64,000 nt of DNA from positions 620,001 to 684,000 of the forward strand of contig SIJG01000055.1 of NCBI GenBank assembly GCA_023374025.1. Direction: 5' to 3'. Both the position numbers and the translations under genes were made by a program. A model generated the notes under the pieces. The model was not told the DNA's origin, searched no databases, and saw nothing but the letters and a program-made list of their open reading frames with translations. This document shows positions 51,130 through 61,500 of this stretch, in pieces (position 1 is the stretch's first letter; each line of letters begins with the position of its first letter). This DNA comes from Heterodera schachtii (taxonomy: Eukaryota > Nematoda > Chromadorea > Rhabditida > Heteroderidae).

Positions 51130-52319
51130 TTACGATTCCTCTACGGTCTGTGTGTAGTGTTGGCGGGTGATTGTCCGCGTGGTCTCCAGGCTCGGGTCGA
51201 TCACTGTCACGGGCGTTGTGGTCGCGTATTGGTGGATCAGCTCGCGTGGGTTCGTCACCCGGTAGTCCTTCTTAATCTCATAGCGCATTCCCGGCTCATA
51301 TAAGCCGGTCGAAGCGGCTAAATTGGTCTGATCTCGTCCAGAAGCGGCAGCGAAACTCACCGCTGGACCTTCCCGACAAAGGCAAATCGGCGGCACCGCC
51401 GCCCAATCCGTTGGCCGCAGGGGCCTTGCCGAAGTCCAACGGAGTCGAACGGCTTGAGCCATCGTATGGTCCGCCTCCACCGTTCGGTTTTCCCGCTCCC
51501 CGTCCCCCCATTCGCGGCCCACCGTCTCCCTCCCAATTTTTCGGGTGTCCTGCTGCTCCGTCTTCGGCGGGTCCTCTTTTCCAGTCCTTCGGTGCCGTTC
51601 CGATGTCTCCTCCAAATCCGTTTTTGGTTGGAGGAGGAGCGGATTGTGCCGACGTTGGGCGAACGGAGGGGCCCAGCTGATCGGCGAGGCTGGCGAAGGC
51701 GTCCGGCTCCGACGCGCGCGACCCGCGCCCTGCGTCCGAAGCGGGAAATTCGTTGGGGTTGTCGCTGTGCCCGTAGCCTTTCAACGAATCCTCCGTGGGA
51801 GCTTCAAATTCAATTCTAAATCCTCTAAGTTTTACGTTCCAATTGACCTCCTGTGCTCCATGTCTTCTCCGTTATGCGAACCCCGGGCCTTCCTCGGTCA
51901 CTTTTCTCAACAATTCTTTGTTGGATCACTTCCACCTTTGGCGTAAGATCGCGCGGCAATCGCTTCAATTCGACTCCGTCGGCGGCCACCACACCGTCGC
52001 CGATCGGAGCATAGTAAAAGCGTCGAGGCTTTATCGATTTGTTGACAAGCGCCGGATCAGTCACAAGCTGAGCAGAGAAAGGGAGGGGTGAGAGACGGAA
52101 TTCGAATTGGTCGGGTGACTAATTAAGTAGTGGTCACTCGCTATCTCCAAATGTTTGATGGTTCATTTTCTTAATAAGTTCATGCCAAATCACCTCTCCT
52201 CCCTTCCATTGCGTTGGCGTGTAAGCAACGCCCGAACCCACGCGGTCGCCGTATCCGGAAAACGGAGTTTCCCGTTCCTGTGAAGCCATCCTTTCTTGAG
52301 AGAAGTCTCTTACGCTCAT
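51130..52319 (-). CDS. Unrecognised Gly/Pro-rich protein, 324 aa
   Basis: I do not recognise this family. Exons 52194-52319, 51848-52067, 51361-51801 and 51130-51317 agree in phase from ATG to TAA, which supports a real gene. The N-terminal 42 residues contain SGYGDRVGSGVAYTPTQWKG. The second block has RRFYYAPIGDGVVAADGVEL and a basic/acidic helix-like stretch. The middle, about 147 residues, is Gly/Pro/Asp/Ser-rich and disordered-looking (GGGGPYDGSS, NGLGGGAADLP). The C-terminal 60 residues are ordered again, with YEPGMRYEIKKDYRVTNPRE and a Thr-rich end. No signal peptide, membrane segment or known domain is visible. An intracellular scaffold-type protein is possible, but that is a guess. 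Confidence 0.75.
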
Positions 52320-55300
52320 CTTGGTAAAGCAATCTCGAAAAGGAGTGACTGAAATGGAAGTAAAAGTTTCTGATTTGGAAGTGATTTAACGGGGAAATGG
52401 GCGATCAATGGAAACGCAAAAGGGGGGAATGTGCCAAGCAGTGAGGAAATGGGTCGAGATAAACGGACTGAATGGGGGAGCGGGGGGGGGGGGGAGTGAT
52501 CGGACGGAAATACAGCCGCACATCGCCGGAGGGGAAGTGCCGTGTGAGCGATCAATAGACGGGGGCGGCAGAGCGATGGCGGCAGGCGGAGCTGCGGAAT
52601 GGGCGCCACTGATGACAGCCAACATTTGCCCCTTCCGGGGGCAGCCCGGCTTCACATTCAATCCGGCCAGAGGAATGCTTCATCGTCCGCCCCGACCCCC
52701 CCCCCCCCCCCCCCGCCCCTTTCATCGTTTGCCCCATTAGCGGAGGAAAGCAGTGGGAACAGTTGTCCCATTTCACCCGCGGGCGATCTCTTCTCAATGC
52801 TTCACGTTCTCGACAGATCATTTCGATTGAAAAGTGATTTTTGGTGGAGCAATGAGAGGGGGGGGGGGCAGTGCACATGTGGAAAAAGAGGGGTGGGGGG
52901 GGGCATGGAAAAAGATGTTTTTGGATTGGGCGAGGGTGGGAACCAAAAGACGGGAAAATTGGCCGGGAAATCCAACGATGGAAGACAAAATAAAAGGGAA
53001 AGGGATTAATTGAATTGCGCCATTCATTCATCATTTTCATTTTCATTTTCATTGTTCATCCTCACGACATAAACAGGCGAGAAAATTGTATTGAAAAGAG
53101 AGGGAAAAAGCGGCATTTGAAGGGATGGGAGGGGAAAAGTTTAAGAGAAAAAAGAACACTAATCCGACGTGGGATTGAGGGGGGGGGGGGGCAAAGAAGG
53201 CATTGCCAATCCGAACACTCAAAATGGCACTTATGAAAGTCTCCCCTTATTTTCGTATTCGTCTTTTCTTCATCCAATGCCTTTATCTCTCTCGCCATAA
53301 ATCAGTTTCCCCCTCCCCTCAATCACTCCGTCTGAATCACTCCCTCCCCCCTTAAATCACTTCCCCTCCTTCTCTCTCCCCTTCCATCCCTTTCTCTTCT
53401 CTTTCAAATATTTTTTAACCAATCTGTAAAAAATGTATGCCATCTGCTAACTTTTCTTTTGTTTACCGTCTCTTCGTCTGTCATTTCAATTCACAATAAT
53501 CCCTACTGATAATATTCCTTTTTTTTTTTTTTACTAATGCCGTCATTTAATTTCCTCGCCGTTTTTCTCTTTTTTTTTTGCGCATGCCAATCCGACGTGC
53601 CAATCGATGTACGGTTCAGCAGCTTATGCCCTATTTTCCGTTAAAGGCCAATTCCCGCGTCGAATAAACGGGCACTTATTTTTTTGGCAACTGCGACATT
53701 CGATACATTCATTGGTTCATTGCTTGGCCCGGGAAGGGATTGGCACCAAATTTGGTGCCCAACCGTCCGCTGGGTCGGCAATGCATTCGGTGCCAACTTC
53801 CCCCCCCCCCCCCCCCCCCCCCCCCTCCCCCGTCTTTCCTCCTTCCTTTTCCCCTCTTTTTACACCGCCGTTCTCTTCGCCTCTTTTCGCTTCATCACCT
53901 CAATTCCTTCCTTCCCTTCTCGCTTTATTCCCTTCGCTTCTCCCACCCCCGCGTCATTATGTGAGCAGAAAGTGACAAAAGAAGAAAAAAGTGGAACTCA
54001 AAGGGACGAGGAAAGGGCCGAGGTTCATTTAGCCGTTTATTCTTCATCATAACCCCCTCTTCCGCTTCTCCCCCCCCCCCTTTTCGCTTTTATCCCCACC
54101 ATTTTTCTGTGGCTTTGGGCCAAAAGAAATAACAGCGAGACTGATGATGAGATGACACAATGTTAACGACCAATGAAAGTGTCCTCTTCCTCGGTGGAGG
54201 GGGGGGGGGCATCACTCTCAAAAGTGTCAGTACTCTCCCCAAAAGTTTCCCACTGAAAAACCAACGAAAAATTTGCGAAATAATCATTAATTTGGTGCCA
54301 TTTTCGTTGTTCCGACCCATTAATTCACTCTTTCTATGCAAATGCACCGACCTTTGCTTGTTCTATTTTTGTCATTTTGTAAATGAATGCGATGAGTGTT
54401 CTTCTCCTCTCCCCTCCGCCGACCTCAACTCAAAATCACTTCCCAAAATTCAAAGGGTGAAAATGCAAAACGAAAGGCCAAAGCCCCCCCCCCCCCCTCT
54501 CATTTTTGTCCTCAATTTGTTCGCCGTTTGTTTGTTTTTTGCCCTCCGTTGGGTTTCTCTGTCTCTTTTTTTGTCCCTTAGCATAGAAAAAAGCCCTTAG
54601 CTGTTGTTTCGTGGGGTGCCGAGGAAGGAAGAGGGCGGGGGGGGGGGGGGGGGGGGGGGAGGATGCTCTTTTAGGCATTGCCCAGCCGGCCATTATCGAT
54701 TCCGACAGCTCCCCCTCCCCCCGGGGGATGAACCTTCGACCAGCTCACAGTTCGTTACCAAAATTTGGCCGGTCCTCCAGCAGAATTCTCGCGACAACTT
54801 ACTCAGATACTCGCTTCCCTTCTTTTCGCCGAATCTCTCGTCACATTGCCCCCGGGGATTGCCTTTGCTCCGGCGGATGCCAAAATTAATTTACCGCTGC
54901 GGGGAGGGCAATTTCCCTTATCAAATGGGAACCGTACCCTTTTAATTTGCTTTCGTTGTGAAAACAGAAGTTTCTTAAGCGTTCATTCCTTATAGTCCGA
55001 CTTTAATTTTCATTTTCAAATTCATTTTTAGTTTATTTATTACAATAATAATTCAATTGATCGGTCATTTGTTGTTTTTCTTTGAATTTTGGCCAATTTT
55101 TTCCGTTTTGCTTGGCTTTTTCGCCAAATTTTCCAACGATTGATTTTGTGTCTTTCACACCATAAATCGTCAAAATGCTTCAGCAACCAGTGGCCAAGGA
55201 ATTGCGCTCCTTTAAAAATTTGTCAAAATACAGCCAAAAAAGGTGGGCCAAAAAGCAAAAAACAGTGAAATATTTGTGGCCCCTCAGGGGAGGAGGGGGC

Positions 55301-55551
55301 ACTGTCCGTCGCCAATCGGTGGCGAGCAGTCGGAAGCAGTCAATGCGAAGGCATACACTGAGGAGACGAGGGGACCGAGCTGAGGAAGGAGAATGGGATG
55401 AGGTGGGAAGGGGAAAAGAAGCCGAGGCGGGGGAGGGGGGGGGGGGGAAGTGAGTTTGAAGTCGGGTTGAAGCGGGGGGGAAAGGGCGGGGGATCCGCGG
55501 CCCGGCACTTTTCCATCTGCTCAATTTAATGAGCCCTAATTAACTGTCCGC
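52320..55551. other. Promoter side of cca-1 and of the 51-52 kb gene
   Basis: Divergent gap of 3.2 kb. G/C-runs occur at 52484-52494, 52699-52714, 53179-53191, 53802-53825 and 54638-54659. An ATG-initiated open frame at 55175-55453 (Arg/Lys-rich, Gly-rich end) could be leader sequence of cca-1 but has no family support. No other gene is seen. Confidence 0.5.
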
Positions 55552-58500
55552 ATGAAACAGCCCGTCACCAGCAGAATGTCCGAGTTATCGCAGCATCGAA
55601 TGAGTGCGAAAAAGAAGCCCGAATGGGATGAAAGTCGGCAAATTGGGGATGAAATGACGGAATTGGGGAGAGACGAATTGGAGGAGGAGGAAGAGGAAGG
55701 GACGGAGGAGGAAGGGAGCCACGGAGAAGGACATGGTGACGACAAAATGCCCTTCCCCGAGTACGAACCACGGGTACTGAATTGCCTTGGCCAATCGGTT
55801 CCCCCGCGTTCGTGGGCACTTCGGATGGTAAGTGAAGAAGTGATTTAATTGAGCAATGAACATTTCAGGTCACTAATCCGTGGTTCGATCGCATTACGGT
55901 AATCCGTACCGTACCCCCTCTGTTAGCGCACTCACTTTGTTGCTTCTGCAGATGCTGGTCATTATACTCAATTGCGTCACTCTCGGCATGTATCGCCCGT
56001 GTGAGGATGGCCACGACTGTCGCACCTATCGCTGTTGGCTTCTTTCGCTGGTTGACCATGCCATTTTTGTGTACTTTGGCCTTGAAATGGTTTTGCTTTG
56101 TGCCGTGCCATGGCATTCCCAGTTCGATTTAGCTCGTCAAAATTATCGCTCTCGGCTTCTTTGGTGAAGTTGGCTACCTCGGCGACACTTGGAATCGGCT
56201 CGACTTTTTCATCGTTTTGGCCGGGTTTGTCGTGCCAATGCGACAGTCAAACAGTAGCCCTCCGTTCCCCTTCAGTGTTGCGGAATACCTCCTCCAGGAA
56301 TACCTTGGCAACATAAATCTCACTGCCATTCGCACTGTCCGCGTGTTGCGCCCTCTCCGTGCCGTCAATCGCATTCCGTCCATGCGCATCCTTGGTGATT
56401 TGTCTTTTAATTGCCCAATTTGCCCTCCCCCAACAACCGATCGATTTTCTCTCCCAGTAAATCTTCTGCTGGACACTTTGCCAATGCTTGGCAATGTGTT
56501 GCTCCTCTGCTTCTTCGTCTTTTTCATCTTCGGCATCGTCGGTGTCCAACTTTGGGCCGGCCTTCTCCGCAATCGCTGTGTGATCAGTTTGCCGTCCACC
56601 GAACTGTTCACCTTGGCCAATGGGTCCGCCTCTCCGTTTGGCGACGTCTCTCTGAGCCGGTCGAATGGGGAGGGGGGGGGGGGGACGGCACTTCGCCTGT
56701 CAAAGTCAGCAACGCGTTGTTCCTCAGATATTACATCCCAATGGACACTTCCTTGGATTACATTTGTTCACCTGGCGACTCGGGTGGCCTTCACAATTGC
56801 CAAAACCTTCCCCCGTTCGTTTTGAATGGCCAAAAGTGCAATTTGACACTGCAAAAGTTTCGCTGGGACAACGAAATTCGGCCCAAAAGTGAGCGGAACT
56901 GTGTCAATTGGAATTTGTACTACAGCGAATGCCGTGTGATGCACAAAAATCCTTTCCAGGTGCCCTCCCCCCGCCCCCCTCAATTAGCCTCCAAATGCCA
57001 ATTTCCCCCCCTAAGGGTTCCGTCTCCTTCGACAACATCGGCTTCGCCTGGGTGGCCATTTTCCTGGTCATTTCGCTGGAAGGGTGGACTGACATTATGT
57101 ATTACGTGCAGGACGCCCACTCTTTTTGGAATTGGATTTACTTCGTCCTTCTCATTGTGGTCAGTCCAATGGAAAGACAAAGTGCCAAAACAATAATTTC
57201 TGTGCCATTATTCTCCAATTGACAGATCGGTGCCTTTTTCATGGTCAACCTGTGCCTTGTGGTAATTGCCACACAATTTGCGGAGACAAAACGACGCGAA
57301 ACCGAACGAATGTTGGAGGAACGGCGACAGATACGCTCGAACTCACTGAGTTGAGATGACAAATAAAATGGGAAAACTGTCATTGATTCAGTAAGTTCGT
57401 CCGACTTTATCTCGGGCTCATTGAATGGCCAAAACGCCGCGGGCAATGCGACGCCCGCGGGGGACAGCGTTTACGCGGCAATTGTCCACGAACTTCAGCA
57501 TTGGTGCCGAAAGGGGCGACGATGGATGGATAAAAGATGGAGGAAAAGAAAAAAAGCGAGGGAAGAGAGAGAGAATGACGAAACAGAGAGAGCGGACAGA
57601 GAAAACCAGGAACGGAGAGAGTGTGAGAAGTGGAGAAACGGCAGCATCAGAAGCCAAAATGGCGATAAAAAATTGAAAACAGTGGAAAGAGGACAGAATG
57701 CCAAGAGAATGGCACGGGAAGGGACCATCAAATGGCACCGCTGGGGCAGCAAATTGAGCACATTTCGGGGATGGGTGAAGAAGTAATGGGAAGAGGGGGG
57801 AGGAGGGGGGAAGGGGCATAATGTCTTCCGCTGATTGGCGATCATTGGCACCCGGCTGTTCAGTCTTGTCACCTGCGATCACTTCACCCGTGGCATTCTG
57901 ATCGCCATCCTCGTCAACACTCTGTCCATGGGTGTTGAGTACCATCAGCAAGTGCATCATTATCGGCGTTAATTAGTGCTAATTCCCATCCCCCGGCACT
58001 TTTAAGCCCGAATTGTTGACCACAATATTGGAGTACTCCAACATTTTCTTCACCGCTCTGTTCGCCTTCGAAATGCTGCTCAAAGTGTTGGCCTTTGGCC
58101 TCTTCGGCTATCTCTCCGATGGGTTTAATCTCTTCGACGGCGGAATCGTCGCGTTGAGGTTGGATTTGGCTTTGGCTTCGCCTTGGATTTTCCCTCGTTT
58201 CTCTTCTGATCGCTTCTCTTCAGTGTTCTTGAACTGTTCCAAGAAGGAAAGGGCGGTCTGTCCGTTCTGCGAACTTTTCGTCTTCTCCGAATTCTCAAAT
58301 TGGTCAGTCATTTTGCCTTTTTTCCTCCCCCCCCCCCAATTTGCGTTAATTTTTCTTGGCATTTTGGGTCCGTTTTATGCCTGCCCTTCGTTACCAATTG
58401 GTGGTGATGTTGCGCACAATGGACAACGTGACAGTGTTCTTCGGACTTCTCATTCTGTTCATCTTCATTTTCAGGCAAATTCAAAATACTAAGTGCTATC

Positions 58501-61500
58501 AAAAAAGATAATTACACATTATAAAATAAATTATTGCAATAGTAATGACCCGAAACCCATTAAGACCAAATTACCCCGCTTCCCCTCCTCCCACTCACTG
58601 CTGACCAATCACTCACTCCCTCTTTTAAAAATGCCAATCCATTCTTTTCCTTACAAAATGCCAATCTCTTCCTTACCCCCCCCCCCCCTCCTCCGACTAA
58701 TCATAACCAAAACCCACTCACTGTTTAGTATTCTCGGCATGAATTTGTTCGGCTGTAAATTCTGCAAAATTGAGGAGAATTGGCGGGGAGAATCTGTGAA
58801 ACGATGCGAGCGCAAAAACTTCGACTCGCTTTTGTGGGCACTGACCACCGTTTTTCAGGTGCCCTTCCCCCCCTTTTTTTCTTTTTTTTTTTTGTTGGTC
58901 TCCGTTTTGCGGTGAATATTTATTTTTCGTCGTGTCTTTGCCGCCGTGTGTTGTTTTTTAAAATGTTTTTGTGTTTTTCTTATTTTCCGTTTTCCCCTTT
59001 CTTTTTCCATTTTTCTTTTTTTTTGTCTCACCCTCCCCCCCCCATTAATCCTTCATTTTTCCTTTTTCTCTCCTCTCCTCTTTCTCTCCTTCCTCTCTCT
59101 TTTGTCTCTTTTCTCCCCTTTCTCTCCTCTCCTCTTTCTCTCCTCTCCTCTTTCTCTCCTTCCTTTCTCTTTTGCCTCTTCTCTCACTTTCCCCTCCTTT
59201 CTCTCCTCCCTCTCTCTTTTTTATCTTTTTCCCTCTTTCATTCCTTTTTTCCCTTTTCTCTTCGCTTTTCTTTTCTCTTTACCCCCACCCCCCCCCTTTT
59301 TCTCAGTCTTTTGGGCATGATTCTTTTCGGCTGCACGTTTTGTACAAAAATAAGTTCCGGCGATCGTTGCACTCAAAGTGAAGTGAATGCGGAAAGACTT
59401 CTCTCCAAACAAAAAATGTGCCATCGGAGTGCCAATGCGAAAGGGCCAACTTTGACTCATTTCTCAGTGCATTTCTCACCGTCTTTCAGGTAATTAATTA
59501 ATTAAATGCTAATTGACATGCATTTAATTCCTTTGCTTTCATTTTGCCAATTTGTGATTGAATTGTCTCTTTGTGCCGTTTTCTTGTTTCTCTCCGTTAT
59601 ATTTTCAATTAACTTTTTCCGATTTTTCAGATTTTGACTTGTGAAGATTGGAACATGGTTTTGTTCAACGGAATGGGTACGCCTTTCTTCGCCCTTTCTT
59701 TTCATCGCTTTTGCCCCCACCCCTTAATTATCTAATAAATGGTAATTAATTAATTGTTCAGCTCAGACCACTCCATGGGCTGCGCTTTACTTCGTCACAC
59801 TAATGACCTTCGGCAATTACGTGCTGTTCAATTTGCTGGTGGCCATTCTCGTCGAGGGCTTTCAGGAGAGCAAAGAGGAGGAAAAGCGCCAATTGGAGGA
59901 AGAAGCGCAACGGAGGGCGGAGGAGGAGGAAAGGGAGCGCAAGACGGAGTTGGAAGTGCTAATCGCAGAGACAACTTCGCCAGAGTTTCTTGACAAGCGC
60001 AAGGAGTGCAGCTGCGGACAGAACAATTTGCAAGCGGTCAGAGAACAGCTAATGGTGAGGGGAGAGCAGACAAAACGAATGCCGGAAGAAGAAGAAGAGG
60101 GAAGGAGGATAAAACCATCGGAAGAGAGAAGAGACAGGGAAAAGTGGACGGAAGAAGAAGGGGAAGAAGAGAACAGGATGACGATGAAGGGAGAGAGACG
60201 GAAGAGGATGGAAGAAAAGGAAGAGGAAGAGACAAAGAGGATAAAACCATTGGAAGATAGATGGAAGAGCGAGAGGACGGAGGAGGAAGAGGGAAAGAGG
60301 ATGGAACCATCGGAAGAGAGAAGGGACAGGGGAAAGAAGACGGAAGACGAAAGGAGGATGAAACCATCGGAAGAGAGAAGGGTGGAAGAGGAAGACGAAA
60401 GGGGGATGAAACCACCGGAAGAGAAAAGGGACAGGGGAAAGGGAACCGAAGAGGAAGAAGAAAGGAGGATGAAACCATTAGAAGAGAGAAAGGACAGGGA
60501 AAGGACTGAGGAGGAAGAGGAGAAGAAGGACGAGGGAATAAAACACACGAAGAATTCGGAGCGAATTAGAACCATTTTGAAGAAAAGTGAAGAAAGCCCA
60601 AAACAGCCATGTTCTTCCATTTCGTTTCATCCACATTCAGCGGATGGGAAGGACAAAAATAGTCGACGAAGTGCTCCTCCGCAGTGTTCAGCAGCTGAAG
60701 CATTTCTGTCCTCCCAAGTAAGTCGCTTCTTCAAGTCATGTCCTTATCCTCTTCATCTTCCCCCACTCTCCTCTCTTCATCTTCCCCTCCCTCATCCTTT
60801 CTTCATCTTCCACCCTCATTTCCTTTCTTCATCTTACACCCTCCTTTCCTCTCTTCATCTTCCCCTCCCTCATCCTTTCTTCATCTTCCACCCTCATTTC
60901 CTTTCTTCATCTTCCCTCCCTCATCCTTTCTTCATCTACCACCCTCATTTCCTTTCTTTATCTTCCGCCCTCATTTCCTTTATTCATCTTCCCCTCCCTC
61001 ATCCTTTCTTCATCTACCACCCTCATTTCCTTTCTTTATCTTCCGCCCTCATTTCCTTTTTCATCTTCCCCTCCCTCATCCTTCTTCATCTTCCCTCCCT
61101 CATCCTTTCTTCATCTTCCACCCTCATTCCTTTCTTCATCTTCCACCCCCTTTCCTTTCTTCATCTTCCACCCTCCTTTCCTTTCCTCTCTTCATCTTCC
61201 CCTCCCTCATCCTTTCTTCATCTTCCACCCTCATTTCCTTTCTTCATCTTCCACCCTCCTTTCCTTTCTTCATCTTCCACCCTCCTTTCCTTCTTCATCT
61301 TCCACCCTCCTTATCTTCCCCTCCCTCATCCTTTCTTCATCTTCCACCCTCATTTCCTTTCTTCATCTTCCACCCTCCTTTCCTTTCTTCATCTTCCACC
61401 CTCCTTTCCTCTCTTCATCTTCCCCTCCCTCATCCTTTCTTCATCTTCCACCCTCATTTCCTTTCTTCATCTTCCACCCTCCTTTCCTTTCTTCATCTTC

